Source of the DNA: Adiantum capillus-veneris
Lineage: Eukaryota; Streptophyta; Polypodiopsida; Polypodiales; Pteridaceae
Assembly (NCBI GenBank): GCA_014529385.2
Contig: CM043969.1
Coordinates: forward strand, 18,152,446-18,212,445
DNA: 60,000 bases
Direction of reading: 5' to 3'
Positions 33,062 to 44,988 of this stretch are shown one piece after another; the first letter of the stretch is position 1, and the number at the start of each line of letters is the position of its first letter. The notes under the pieces were generated by a model. The model did not search any database. It saw only the letters and a list, made by a program, of their open reading frames with translations, and was not told where the DNA came from. The translations under genes were made by a program, and so were the position numbers.

Positions 33062-34063
33062 ATGGCTGTTCTACAGGGGTCCGTTCTCAATCCCCTACTG
33101 CCCGTAGCCTCCACCATTCTGCAGCAGCAACGACATGCTGACAAGCTCTGCTTTTCATCATCCGCTCGACCTTTCTCCCCTCTGCCCACCCTGCGACCCC
33201 CCCTCTATGTGCCTCCTCTCTGCAGATATCAGCAAGCACCAGCCTCAGGAGCGTCAGAGGCGCCCCCCTCTACCAGAGAAGAAACCCTCTCGCAGGCAAG
33301 AAACTCCATCTCTGCTTTTGTAGAAAAGGCCCTCCGCGATGCAGGTCCTTCCACAGTGAAGCAAAGAAAGCTCTATCGGCAGGTTCGCCTACGGGTGGAG
33401 CTGCCTCTGCTCAATGAATCCGATGCGACAAGTGCGTCCCTCTTCTCTGATCTTCTTTCAACTTTAACAGTGGGGAAGAGAGGGACCCCTGTGTCCTTTT
33501 CTGTGTTTTCCAGCGCTGGTGTCGTGGAGCAGCTGAAGAAAGAGCCTTGTTTCAATGCTGGTTTGCAGGAAGGTGGAAACCCTAGATTTAGGTGCTACGA
33601 CTTTGCAGCAGAGAATGTCGCACTTGACCATGCCCAAGTTATGGTGATTTTGGCTCCTAAGCTTTCTGATATCAGTTACATAGCGAACATAGCAAAAGCC
33701 AGAGACCCTTTTCCCATCTTGCTGTTAAATCCTGATTGGTCAACAGAGGAGGAGGACGCAGACGCTTCCCATGCTTCCCTTTTGCAGTCATTCGAGGTCA
33801 TATACTCTTACCTTCCGCTTACGATACAAGGGTTTCTCAGCAAAACAGAAGGAGCTGTTCTAAAGAGTGTCAAAAGTGGAGCGCCTGCCGGCAGACCCTG
33901 GCTTGTTTTTGCCAAGGAAGGGGAGTCGATGAAGTGTGTCGCCAGTCTCAAAAAGCGTCCCACAGCTATAGATCTTGAAAATGCTCTTTACAATGCCATG
34001 GCTGCAAATTCGCCGGTCACAAAGTCGATCCAATTCCTGAGGGGCCTTGTGGGCAAAAGCTAA
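33062..34063 (+). CDS. DUF1995-domain protein, LPA3-like, probably plastid-targeted
   Basis: A single exon of 333 residues with no interruption. The ATG at 33062 was chosen because the frame upstream is only read-through of a (CT)n tract and leader repeats. Residues 1-~75 are rich in Ser, Pro, Arg and Ala and poor in acidic residues, as expected of a chloroplast transit peptide. The DUF1995 region follows (about 85-330): LYRQVRLRVELPLLNESD near its start, then SFSVFSSAGVVEQLKK, RFRCYDFAAENVAL, MVILAPKLSDISYI, PFPILLLNPDW and, near the end, GRPWLVFAKEGESMKCVAS. LPA3 and related DUF1995 proteins in Arabidopsis are plastid proteins linked to photosystem II assembly; that role is inferred here by family only. 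It is the only intact complete protein-coding gene in the window. Confidence 0.85.
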   Translation: MAVLQGSVLNPLLPVASTILQQQRHADKLCFSSSARPFSPLPTLRPPLYVPPLCRYQQAPASGASEAPPSTREETLSQARNSISAFVEKALRDAGPSTVKQRKLYRQVRLRVELPLLNESDATSASLFSDLLSTLTVGKRGTPVSFSVFSSAGVVEQLKKEPCFNAGLQEGGNPRFRCYDFAAENVALDHAQVMVILAPKLSDISYIANIAKARDPFPILLLNPDWSTEEEDADASHASLLQSFEVIYSYLPLTIQGFLSKTEGAVLKSVKSGAPAGRPWLVFAKEGESMKCVASLKKRPTAIDLENALYNAMAANSPVTKSIQFLRGLVGKS

Positions 34064-37000
34064 TTGTTGGTGAAGAAGCCTTGTTGACACAAGGCTTCCA
34101 CATGTAACATACGTATGTAGTCTGTAGCTGCGCACAATGAAGTTGGTGTTCTTGGTATGGATGTGTCATCCGGTCCTTTGTTTCTATGTAAGAGTTCTGT
34201 GTTAAGTAAGGTTGCCCCCTTTTCTTCGTTTTGAGACTACCATGTGATGCTCAGTATATGGTTGGTTGAAAAAATTGGAACCTACTTGTTAATAATTGAA
34301 GCATCATGGATTACATTCTACTGACAAATTGTGGTGAGCCCTCCTACTATGATGAGGCATGCTACGGGATGACAAGTTTAAGTGGGAGAACGCTATGAAG
34401 GTAGTTGGTGTCTTTTCTACTCATCAAGGTTTAAGCTTACTACTTGATTGCAGACCACTCTAATATGTATCAGAGCACAACTCTGTAATAACACGAGCCA
34501 TAGTTGGAATGATACTCGTATGGTTAGCTGAACCATACCCATGCGGAAAACGGTCTTTATATACCTTAATGAAAATTGGTATCATACTTCACCAAAATTG
34601 CAAGAAAAGTTCTAGCAATGAGGACGATACAGTTATTAATGATGATTGAAATTCATAGTAGTTTCAAGGCTAAAGAAATACAACCATATTTCTATGGTGC
34701 TATGAGTACTTAACACAATTGCAAGAAAAGTTCGAGCAATGAGGTTGATACAATCATTAATGATGATTGAAATTCATAGTAATTTCAAGGCTAAAGAAAT
34801 ACAACCATTTCTATAATGCTATGAGCACTTAACACGAACAGTGCATGTGTATTTCCAACTAAAATCAAGATCATGTATGTTTCAAGGGTTGTAACGTACT
34901 TTAATTACCATACCCGTATGGATTTGACGCGTGGGAACATTCGTATGGGAAAACCTACCACAGTAACAATGAAGGTGCCATACTATTATTTTATTTTTGT
35001 GCTGGCATTCATGGCACGATTTGCATCTCTTGATCATTCAACAATCTAAAGATGCACCGCACCTGTGCTTGGGTGTTAGCAAAGAAAATCAGCCATTGTA
35101 TGCGCATGTAGTAAGCTACTTGTAAAACATATGCAAGCAAAAGAAAGCAGCTAGAATCAAGCATATGGAACCTTCTAGACATGATTTACATTAAAGATTT
35201 GCCACAACTTTTTGCAAGCTAGGTGTAAAGAGAGGTGGTACTTGTATGTGTGCTCTCTTGAGAGTGCATGTGCTTGGCATATTCAAGCCCTAGTGCAATG
35301 TAGAATGAAGTGAAACCTAATTTTTCACATTATCTATGAAATATAACACCAAGGTTGTGAAGCTCTTTTATAAAATTGGAGCTCAATGGAACATGGGATA
35401 GCTTTATGCAATGGCACGTCTCAAGTTTGTCTAGCAAGAAAGCTAATGAATCCCACATCAAAAGAAGAGCATATGTACCGACATATAATATGGAAGCAAG
35501 ACAATTGTATTGGTTTTCTATGCTAAGGGGACAATCAAAAGTCCCTTTGCTCCACACACAGAGTGGTGCTGATGATCATCACTTCTTGCTTGCTTCTCAA
35601 ACTTTTGCAGCAGCTAGAAAACCTTTACATGGTAAAAATGCAATGTTATGACTCACTCGCTTTGCTCACATCTTGGTTACAATACAGACAAAGCTGCCAT
35701 GTGTGGAGTCAGCTAAGGTGAAGAACCCTTAGAGCCACTAGGTAAGGTGATTTAAGGTTGTATAACAATTGGCGTTTAAAAAGGAGCACCACATCTGAAA
35801 CACAAACAGTTTGGTTGCTGAGAAAGGAGTTGCCTGGGCCTGGGTTGTCATGCAGGGCTGGAGAGGCCCCAACGCCATCTTGACATGTTCACACAAATAA
35901 TCGATTAAATATCATTGAAAAAGCTCGCCAAGCAACTTCAGGATGCTGGATCAAGTCCTGGCATAACTTTGAACTCAAGTGAAAGGTTTGTTTTCAAAAT
36001 TTCCCTTGATAGTCTCTCAAATATCTCCAGAACTTTTTTATGTTTTGTCTCTCTTCAAAGTTGTGCCTCAATTGAAGACTATAAAACTGTGACTTTAGAT
36101 GGTATTGTTGGCTCGTGAGATGAAGCAGCTCTTTATTTGTAGACATAAATGCCTCTATTCGTGAACTCCTTGGTGAAAATTTGTCTACCACACTTAAAGA
36201 TTGACCACTACTGTCAAAAAGAATAAACTACGCAAATATCGCAGCAATGAAGCACTGCCTTCAAAGTAAACCAGCACGTGTGGCATTTCCAAAAGGCCCC
36301 AACACACCACATCAGACTAGATCCCTACTAACATATTCCACACACCACGATGTATCTCAACAAATGACACTTGTATTCACTCCGGCAAGCCAAAACTCCT
36401 GAATTCTGATGAACAAATTGATTCACTCTGAATGATGGAGAGAAAAATCGGCATTCCGCAGCTCAAAGCTGAAAAGAAGCCAGCCACATTCTTGGAATAT
36501 CAACAATTTCCCAATCAAAATGGAACAAACCAAACATAAAAACATTAGTCTCCTGACCCCTATATCGTCACTTAGTGTTCCCATAGAGTCATTCAGACAC
36601 AGACCAAAAAATTGGCATTCCACGGCTAAGATTTGAAAACAAAGACCAATACAGAAGTCATCAACATTGACACACTTCTAACATCCTCTTATAAATCAGT
36701 GCCATGGTCTAAATTTTGCTATGCTCAGTATAAAGATAAACCACCGGCACACAGAAGGAATACCTGCCTTTCTTGGAGGCATTTCTGGCTCTGCAGCGCT
36801 ATCGCACAGAAACAAAAAAGGTGACCCATAACTTAGTTTTTGTCCAGAACAGCCAATCCAGCTGGAATGGGCCAAGCCAACAAAACACGACAGGCAAAAA
36901 ACGACGCTAACATTTTGTCCTACATAGCCGATCACTGCAGATGGCATTGTGGCAAATCTTAAAGAGGTTCACGTTGTAATGAATGAGACCAATCAATCAA

Positions 37001-37136
37001 ATTACCTACATAGCCTCACAATAATATAAGCAGAGGCTATAGAGGGGAGACACCGGCTTGTACACAATTACGTGTGTCAATGATCATTACTTCTGACACA
37101 AGCAACTTCGCAGCTTCAACGTACTTCACTGCCACG
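34064..37136. other. Intergenic region between DUF1995 and bZIP genes
   Basis: The start is presumably the DUF1995 3' untranslated region and the right end the bZIP 3' untranslated region (minus strand). Between them I see a tandem duplication (34596-34837) and short open frames without motifs. A stretch at 35915-35985 (LAKQLQDAGSSPGITLN) could be a lone exon but has no match I recognise. Confidence 0.4.
34596..34837. repeat. Tandem duplication, unit 121 bp, two copies
   Basis: AATTGCAAGAAAAGTTC begins at 34596 and 34717. The copies differ at scattered positions only, including TGATGATTGAAATTCATAGT in both. Confidence 0.9.
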
Positions 37137-37363
37137 CTATAAAATACTTTGATGCTTTGCGATTTGCTGTTGTTTAAGAGCTGAATGTAGCTGCTGCATT
37201 TGCTGCCCAGTCAGGATGGAGTCCACAGTTGGCTGTGACCGGTAGAAGGGTTTGCTAGATAAGAGCGGATGGTCATCGCGGCTCCTTACCTGTCCAGTTT
37301 TCCCAACTTCGCCCGTTGCTATTTTCAGCCTCTGCACTTCCTCCTTGAGAGCAATATTCAGTG
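37137..37363 (-). CDS. bZIP transcription factor, last exon (group I / RF2a-like)
   Basis: The minus-strand exon begins after an acceptor (TTCTACAG) at 37364-37369 and ends at TAG, 37137-37139. With the base carried from the previous exon it reads ALNIALKEEVQRLKIATGE, the end of the leucine-zipper helix in plant group I bZIPs (VIP1, RF2a, bZIP18/29 relatives), followed by a Ser/Gln-rich tail including TGQQMQQLHSALKQQQ. These proteins are nuclear DNA-binding transcription factors. The basic region and most of the zipper lie on upstream exons, which should be at higher coordinates but were not found; 38-60 kb is retrotransposon. Either the intron is longer than 22 kb or the gene is cut. The exon itself is intact. 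Confidence 0.8.
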
Positions 37364-37989
37364 CTGTAGAACATCAAAAACCCCTTTCAACTCAAACAAA
37401 ACTCTTAATACGTTGGACCTTTCTGAAGACTAAATTTTCACTTAACATACTTCGCAAGCTTTTTGAATACAGTCTAGACGAAAGATTTTTTCGCACGTGG
37501 GCATAGTGGGATGAGGATGAATGCTGAATGCTGAATGCTAAAGGTGTCGACGTGTCACAATATTAATTAGACACCTATGTTCTATGTCAAAAGACGGTGG
37601 TCGTCCACAAAGAGGGGTCCGCCTACAGCCACTGCCATTCAATGTGCATGCAAGAGTGCTCGTGAAGACTTGCAAGTTGCTACTCAACAAACCATGCAAA
37701 AAGTGAGGAGGAACTAACTTAAGGATGCACTGAAGGAAGTTGAAAGCATGTCTGTTTGACAACTTACAAGGAAGAGGAGAAACGAAGATTGTGTATGCCG
37801 AGAAGAGAGATTTTCTCTCTCCCCCCCTCTCCCTCACTTGGTTATTGTTATTGCTGGGTACTTGCAAGAAATCTAGTTTCAGGGTTTCTCTCCATTTGTA
37901 ATATTTTGCAATGCATTTATAGAAGGTTAGGCCTAACTAGAGCTTGCCAGTATTATAGATAAGTGATATCCATAATTTATGAAGTCGTG
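37364..37989. other. bZIP intron or TE edge; no gene recognised
   Basis: Continues from the bZIP splice acceptor. It contains a C/T-rich patch near 37810-37840. The left terminus of the LTR that follows may lie here (a TG candidate at 37548) but could not be fixed. Confidence 0.35.
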
Positions 37990-38623
37990 GGGTTTGGCCC
38001 AGATCCCTGCTCGACCCAGCATGTCCAGCCTATGCAGGAGACCCCTTGGTTAACCACTCATCATAAGGCAATACCATCAGTACAGCATGCAGCAACTCTC
38101 TAGCATTTTGCAAGCAACACCACCACTAGCGTTTTTGGCATTCATCAGCCCTGGCGATTCCAGATCAGCTCTGGCGTTTCTGCATTCATCAGCAACCCGT
38201 CAAGAGATCAGCCCTAGCGACAGCATTCCCAACCTCACCTTTCAGATCAGCACCAGCGGTTTTTAGTTTTCAGACTTCATCATCATCCTCATCTGCACCC
38301 TCTGCATCGGCATTAGCATATCAGCCCATTGTTAGAGTTCAGATTCCTGTCCAGTGGTGGCTAGACATACGTTTGTCGGCCATGTACTCCACGGTGTTGT
38401 CCACCTGGTAAACTAGCATGAGGCGGGACTCCGTTCCTAGGGTTTCTCGGGGTCAAAGTCTCGAAGCTATTGCATTTCTGCTACTAAAGTGTGTCACGGG
38501 CAACACTGGGAACTACCTATATATGCACACACCCCCCCCCCCCTTTTGTACTTTTGGCATGTTGTTTAATGAAGAGATCCTGTGTTTTGGGCACATACCC
38601 TCTCTCTAGCATTTGGTGTGCAT

Positions 38624-38625
<2 letters not shown>

Positions 38626-38694
<69 letters not shown>
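38626..38694 (+). repeat. (CT)n microsatellite
   Basis: About 69 bases of CT inside the host LTR. Confidence 0.95.
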
Positions 38695-38696
<2 letters not shown>

Positions 38697-38753
38697 GTTT
38701 ATTCACAGCGATCTCTCATTTTCTGTCTAGCGCTACCTCTCCACAGCATGTAG

Positions 38754-38974
38754 ACACCCTACACATGTTGTTTTTACGCTAGGAGCTTGTGTACAAGGAG
38801 ATCTATCGCGATAGATCCGAGATCCATTGGCTACCCGGTCCCAAGAGGAGGTTTGCTCGCTGCACCTACACCCTACACGTGTTGTTTGTACGCTAGGAGC
38901 TTGTGTACAAGGAGATCTATCGCGAAAGATCCGAGATCCATTGGCTGCCCGGTCCCAAGAGGAGGTTTGCTCGC
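38754..38974 (+). repeat. Tandem duplication, unit 114 bp, inside host LTR
   Basis: ACACCCTACAC begins at 38754 and 38868, and both units contain GGAGATCTATCGCG and CCGGTCCCAAGAGGAGG. The second unit is cut at its end by the LTR-dimer insertion at 38975. Confidence 0.9.
38970..38974. other. Target-site duplication, left copy (CTCGC)
   Basis: The five bases directly outside the left LTR terminus are identical to 46712-46716. Confidence 0.85.
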
Positions 38975-40199
38975 TGTAAGGTGCAACGGAATGAATGTTG
39001 AACTTTGCTCAAGATGAGTGCTCCGAACTGTGCTCAAGGTTCCTTTTACTTACGGAAGGGAGAGCCTTCCGTTCCTTTAGTGAGAGAGTAAAATGGACAC
39101 AAACAAAGTGAATGGACACTGTGTGTGAAGGTGTTGAGACTGAGAGAGAGAGAGAGAAGAGAATACGACACCAGAATGTTGTCAAAACCCTCCTCCGAAG
39201 GCCCCACTCTCTACAGCGAGAGCGGTCTACTTATGATTGCACAAATCTCTACAATGCTTGGACTAGCCGACGATGTTGATGACGATGAGGACGACGACGA
39301 GACGGGCTGAAATCTGAAAATGCTAAGGGCTAAAATCTGCAAATCATTATCTGCTGAATTCTGACACTATGTCAGCGATGACGACGATGCAACGACGACA
39401 CGCCGAAAACGCAGATGCTTAAATCTGCGTTTTCCGGGCTGAAACTGTAAACCTTGCGGAATCTGACCGTGCGACGAGGATCTGCTACGGGAAGGTGAGA
39501 TCTGCGAGGTTCGGGGGTTCTACTGCAGGTACTGAATGCTGAAAACTGAAGACGCTGATGCTTGTGGGGGTTCCATCGCGAAAATCTGCAAAAATGCTGA
39601 AGTGCCTTGCAGATGCAAAAACGGTAGGGCTGAGAATGATCTTCTGGGGTGGAAATCTGCTAACTGCTGTAGAAACTGCTAATGATGGGGCTTCTACTTC
39701 TTGCTATCGCTAGGAATCTGCAAGATCCAAAAACGCTGGCTGATTTGGTCAAAAAACGCTAGGCTTATGCTGTGGAGCAAAAATGCTAGGCCTCTAGGGG
39801 GTTCTCCTCAGAAATTGTCTGTTGAGCAAGGTGCTCCTGCTGCCTCTTTTGCCAATTAGTGCTAGTCTAGGTTTGCTTATATACAAACTTACTCAATTTG
39901 CCTTAACTACTTTCCAACAAAAGTCACTTAAAAATAATAAGTGAAAAATGTCCAAAATAGGGAAAATAGGCTAAATGCACTAGAAAATTCCCCTGAAGGA
40001 TTCTGATAGAAATGCTTATGATCATGTTGTGTGCAACCAAAGGATATGCATCTACACTAAGTGTCTGGGCATGCACGGTCTGCGAACAAACTCACAAAAG
40101 TGCCATATCACTTCTAAATCTAGACTGACTGGACTGACTGAACCCTTGTCGTACTGTAGCTTGTTCACGGACACATAAGGTTGGATGTGTCACGTGACA
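38975..40199 (-). repeat. LTR 3 (left) of the dimer
   Basis: The minus strand starts TGTCACGTGACATCC-side (palindromic TGTCACGTGACA at the terminus) and ends GTTGCACCTTACA. The polypurine tract AAAAGGAGAGGA lies just outside at 40200-40211. Confidence 0.88.
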
Positions 40200-40530
40200 T
40201 CCTCTCCTTTTCAAAGTGAGGTACTCGTACCGAACTGTATGGCGTCGAGGGAGATCGCCAATAGCATCCGGAGTCCTGGAAGGGACTCTTTGCCGGCCCA
40301 CTCTGATGTGTGGGTCGTGCGGTACTTAAACTTCATAAAGATCTGCAACGCTTGCTTCTTTGGGTTGCACCGAGAGCGACACAAAATCTTCTGAGGCTCC
40401 TTCGATGCTTCAACTTCATCTAGAGTCATGCTTCTTTCTTCTTCAAGAACCTCCATGGTTGAAATTCCTGAAACCGTTTCCAACACAAAACCATGAACAT
40501 ACCTATTCCATGTAAAGGGATTGGAAAAAA

Positions 40531-41304
40531 TCATGTCGTCCTAATAGACTGTGCATGCAATGTAGATGAACAAAGAGACGGAGTGCCAAACCGTTCACCA
40601 CACACACGCAAACAATGAGATCCAATCTTTCTCTTCTGATCTAAAGCAATCAACAGTGGCAATTCACAACGAGAATGCCAATGCTTGGTGCTCATACTTT
40701 CATGTGCTCTTTCTACAATTGTATCGTGCCAAGGGAGAGACATGGAATGTGACTTCTTTGAATGCATACTTTTCAGCTTTTCATGAACAATCCGCATACA
40801 TTCGTGCTCATTCATGAGTGAAACCTGCTCAACGTACAATATGTCATGCCTAGGAAAAGTGATCACATAAAGACAGTGACTAAAATACAGCAAACGATCA
40901 CGAATGAAACATTCGAACAATGCAGGCGTATGAATCATGCGAACACATAATACTTCCTGTGAGGGTTCGTTGGACCTAGGCTCGAGAGCCAAGATCGGTT
41001 CTTCCTGAGGGGGTTCTTTGGACCTAGGCTCGAGAGCCAAGATCGGGTCTTCCTGTTTGATCGAATCTTCCTGTGGAAGTTTTGTAGACCTCGACTCGAG
41101 AGCCAAGATCGGTTCTTCGTGATTGATCGTCTCTGCAAGGAGGTTAGCTTCACTAGAAAAAGTATAAACGAACCCATCATCCTTGTGAACAATCACATCA
41201 TCTTCATGCAAATCATCATGCTTGTGAGAAATCACATCTTGATCATGCAAATCATCATGCTTGTCAGTGTTATCCAAATCATCATGCTCATCATTATCAT
41301 TCAA
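40531..41304 (-). CDS. Non-autonomous element ORF, acidic His-rich repeats (body 2)
   Basis: A 257-residue open frame. Residues 1-~45 repeat short HDDL / HEDDVIVHKDD blocks. Residues ~65-115 carry several copies of an EEPILALEPRSxE unit. The rest (SKKSHSMSLPWHDT and others) has no motif I know. Body 1 carries the same protein broken into 44019-44432 and 43712-44005. Retention of the frame over 774 bases in this copy is notable, but no function can be assigned and it may simply be decayed gag-pol sequence. Confidence 0.4.
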   Translation of the reverse strand: MNDNDEHDDLDNTDKHDDLHDQDVISHKHDDLHEDDVIVHKDDGFVYTFSSEANLLAETINHEEPILALESRSTKLPQEDSIKQEDPILALEPRSKEPPQEEPILALEPRSNEPSQEVLCVRMIHTPALFECFIRDRLLYFSHCLYVITFPRHDILYVEQVSLMNEHECMRIVHEKLKSMHSKKSHSMSLPWHDTIVERAHESMSTKHWHSRCELPLLIALDQKRKIGSHCLRVCGERFGTPSLCSSTLHAQSIRTT

Positions 41305-41360
41305 ATCATCATGCGTATCATCAGCAAATCATGTGTGTCATGCTTGGGAGAAGAAGAGAC

Positions 41361-41723
41361 TTAGAGAGTCTCCGTCTCCTGAATCTCTTGCATCTGTGCT
41401 TGCACTTGAGAAAAGAGTAGCAAGAACTCTTGCATGTGTCGATCGCTCTGTTCTTGTCTTGCTTTGGCTGCCTTTCTTTCTGCTTTGCTTTCTGCGTGTC
41501 TGCGATCCATTTCTGCTTTTCTTTCTGCATGTATTGCTTCGCGTTCTAACTTCCTTTCCATAAACATCTAGTCCAACTCCTCCATAGGAGTTAGTGAAAT
41601 CCTTGACGTAGATGGGGAAGGGGGAGGGTCGGAAAAACCTCGTGGTGGGGAAAATTCTTCTTCGCCTCTCTCATGCTCATCACCTCTAAGCGAAGTATCC
41701 ATTCCGCTTCGAGTGATGACCAT
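41361..41723 (-). pseudogene. Gag-like N-terminal frame with one in-frame stop (body 2)
   Basis: Starts MVITRSGMDTSLRGDE at 41723 and is rich in Arg, Lys and Glu further on (MDRRHAESKAERKAAK), probably coiled coil. A TAG at 41568-41570 interrupts it where body 1 has a His codon (ELDHMF). The same start is found at 44988, 56356 and 59951 in related elements, which supports the start choice. Confidence 0.6.
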
Positions 41724-42225
41724 TCTGAAGTCGTGGGTTCTTGTGGGTTCTTGTGGGTTCTTGTGGTCTTGGGTTCTTAAGTTCACGAGGAACTTGGGTT
41801 CTTACGGAGTCTTGGTTCTTGGGGTTCTTGAGTTCTTGAGGTTCTTGCGAGTCTTGAGATTCTTAGGTTCTTTTTTTGCTTGCAATCTGTGTTCGAGAAG
41901 GATCTTCTCTCTTCACCCGAGTTCTGCTCTTTTCCACAAGCGCACCCCTTAGCAACCTTGCGCTTACACCAAGGTTGCTTTTCCCACCTCACGTCAATTG
42001 GCCGGCCGCTAAGTGCGCGGTCCGCTCTCAATGAGTGAAAAGAGGCACAAGGGGAGGCTGGACAAGCCTTTCTTTCTTTGGTTTCCACTCACTCTTCAAA
42101 AACAAGATTAGGAATCGACACGCCCAAGCGAACTTGGGTTCGTGCGACCTCAACAAGCAAAAAAAAATCAGTGGTTCTTGTGGTTCTTTGCTTGAGTGAT
42201 ACAGGCACTACCAAAGCTATGATAT

Positions 42226-42237
42226 CAATGTAAGGTG
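42226..42237 (-). promoter_or_regulatory. Primer-binding site, body 2 (two mismatches)
   Basis: The minus strand reads TGATATCATAGC against TGGTATCAGAGC, next to the middle LTR. Confidence 0.75.
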
Positions 42238-42238
42238 C

Positions 42239-43438
42239 AGCGGAATGAATGAACTTTGCTCAAGATGAGTGCTCCGAACTATACTCAAGGTTCCTATTAC
42301 TTTACGGAAGGGAGAGCCTTCCATTTCTTTAGTGAGAGAGTGCAATGTGAATGGACACTGTGCGTGAAGGTGCTGAGACTGAGAGATAGAGAGAGAGAAG
42401 AGAATACGACACCAGAATGTTGTCAAAACCCTCCTCCGAAGGCCCCACTCTCTATGGCGAGAGCGGTCTACTTATGATTGCACAAATCTCTACAATGCTT
42501 GGACTAGGCGACGATGTCGACGACGATGAGGACCACGACGAGACGGGCTGAAATCTGAAAATGCTAAGGGCTAAAATCTGTAAATCTTTATCTGCTGAAT
42601 TCTGACACTATGTCAGTGATGACGATGATGACGAGGATGCAACGACGACACGCTGAAAACGCAGATGCTTAAATCTGCGTTTTCCGGGCTGAAACTGTAA
42701 ACCTTGCGGAATCTGACCGTGCGGCGAGGATTTGTTGCGGGCAGGTGAGATCTACGAGGTTCGGGGGTTCTACTGCGGGTACTGAATGCTGAAAACTGAA
42801 AACGATGATGCTTGTGGGGGTTCCGTCACGAAGATCTGCAAAAACGCTGAAGTGCCTTGCAGATGCAAAAACACTAGGGCTGAAAATGATCTTCTGCGGT
42901 GGAAATCTGCTAACTGCTATAGAAACTGCTAACGCTGGGGCTATCGCTAGGAATTTGCAAGATCCAAAAACGCTGGTTGAATTGGTCAAAAAACGCTAGG
43001 CTTATGCTATGGAGCAAGAACGCTAGGCCTCTTGGGGGTTCTGCTGAGAAGTTGCCTGTTGAGCAAGGTGCTCTTGCTGCCTCTTCTGCCAATTAGTGCT
43101 AGTCTAGCTTTGCTTATATACAAACTTACTCAATTTGCCCTAACTACTTTCCAACAAAAGTCACTTAAAAATAATAAGTGAAAAATGTCAAAAATAGGGA
43201 AAATAAGCTAACAATGCACTGGAAAATTCCCCTGAAGGATTCTGATGGGAATGCTTATGATCATGCTGTGTGCAACCAGAGGATATGCATCTACACTAAG
43301 TGTCTGGGCATGCACGATCTGTGAGCAGACTCACAAAAGTGCCATATCACTTCTAAATCTAGACTGACTGGACTGACCGATCCCTTGTCGTGCTGTAGCT
43401 TGTTCCCGGACACACAGGGTTGGATGTGTCACGTGACA
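42239..43438 (-). repeat. LTR 2 (middle, shared) of the dimer
   Basis: 1.2 kb, the same termini as LTR 1 and LTR 3. It is at once the 3' LTR of body 1 and the 5' LTR of body 2. A polypurine tract sits outside its right end (43439-43450). Confidence 0.88.
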
Positions 43439-44739
43439 TCCTCTCCTTTTCAAAGTGAGGTACTGGTACCGAACTGTATGGCGTCGAGGGAGATCGCTAA
43501 TAGCATCCGGAGTCCTTGAAGGGACTCTTTGCCGGCCCACTCTGATGTGTGGGTCATGCGGTACTTGAACTTCATAAAGGTCTGCAACGCTTGCTTCTTT
43601 GGGTTGCGCCAAAAGCAACACAGTCTTCTGAGGCTCCTTCGATGCTTCAACTTCATCTAGAGTCATGCTTCTTTTTTCTTCAAGAATCTTCATGGCTGAA
43701 AATTCCTAAAACTATTTCCAACACAAAACCATGAACATACCCATTCCATGTAAAGTGATTGGAAAAAATATTGGCGTCCTAATAGACTGTGCATGCAATG
43801 TAGATGAACAAAGAGACGGAGTGCCAAACCATTCACCACACACACGCAAATAATGAGATCCAATCTTTCTGTTGTGATCTAAAGCAATCAACAGTGGCCA
43901 TTCACAACCGGAATACCCATGCCTGGTGCTCATACTTTCATGTGCTCTTTCTACAACTGTGTCGTGCCAAGGGAGAGACATGGAATGTGACTTCTTTGAA
44001 TGCATACTTTTCAGCTTTTCATGAACAATCCGTATACATTCGTGCTAATTCAACGTACAATATGTCATGCCTAGGAAAAGGGATCACATAAAGACGGTGA
44101 CTAAAATACGGCAAACGATCACGAATGAAACATTCGAACAATGCGGGTGTATGAATCATGCGAACACATAATACTTCCTGTGAGGATTCGTTAGGCCTAG
44201 GCTTGAGAGCCAAGATCGGTTCTTCTTGAGGGGGTTCTTTGGACCTAGGCTCGAGAGCCAAGATCGGGTCTTCCTGTTTGATCGAATCTTCCTGTGAAAG
44301 TTCTGTTGACCTCGACTCAAGAGCCAAGATCGGTTCTTCGTGATCGATCGTCTCTGCAACGAGGTTAGCTTCACTAGAAAAAGTATCAACTAACCCATCA
44401 TCCTTGTGAACAATCACATCATCTTCATGCAATCATCATGCTTGTGAGAAATCACATCTTGATCATGCAAATCATCATGCTTGTCAGTGTCATCCAAATC
44501 ATCATGCTCATCATTATCATTCAAATCATCATGCGTGTATCATCATGCAAATCATGTGTCATGCTTGGGAGAAGAAGAAACTAAGAGAGTCTCCGTCTCC
44601 TGAATCTCTTGCATCTGTACCTGCACTTGAGAAAAGAGTCGCAAGAACTCTTGCATCTGTCGGTCGCTCTGTTCTAGTCTTGCTTTGGCTGCCTTTCTTT
44701 CTGCTTCTCTATCTGCTTTGCTTTCTGCGTGTGTGCGAT

Positions 44740-44988
44740 TCATTTTGCTTTTCTTTCTGCGTGTCTGCGATCCATTTCTGCTTTTCTTTCTGCGTGTCTT
44801 GCTTCGCGTTCTAACTTTCTTTCCATAAACATATGGTCCAACTCCTCCATAGGAGTTAGTGCAATCCTTGACATAGATGGGGAAGGGGGAGGGTCGGAAA
44901 AACCTCGTAGTGGGGAAAATTCTTCTTCGCCTCTCTCATGCTCATCACCTCCAAGCGAAGTATCCATTCCGCTTTGAGTGATGACCAT
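44740..44988 (-). pseudogene. Gag-like N-terminal frame (body 1)
   Basis: Starts MVITQSGMDTSLGGDE and reads through ELDHMFMERKLERE to a stop at 44740. A frameshift moves the continuation to 44552-44743 (RQMQEFLRLFSQVQVQMQ). Coiled-coil-like and highly charged. No zinc knuckle or protease follows. Confidence 0.55.

Larger units (their letters stand above)
37990..38974 (+). repeat. 5' LTR part of the host element (interrupted)
   Basis: This stretch and 46712-46769 rejoin across the 38975-46711 insertion, ending TTTGACA directly before a primer-binding site at 46770. It carries AGCGTTTTTGG-type motifs and CAGATCAGCCCTAGCG blocks like those in the LTR at 58480-59471, a C run (38532-38543), a (CT)n tract (38626-38694) and a tandem 114-bp duplication. 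The left boundary is uncertain and no matching 3' LTR was found. Confidence 0.55.

Noticed and set aside
35915-36118. Possible lone exon (LAKQLQDAGSSPGITLN)
   Set aside because: There is a plausible donor after it but no partner exon or known family; left in the intergenic note only.
38491-38782. Ser-Leu-rich frames over the CT tract
   Set aside because: Translated microsatellite within an LTR, with no sequence support on either side.
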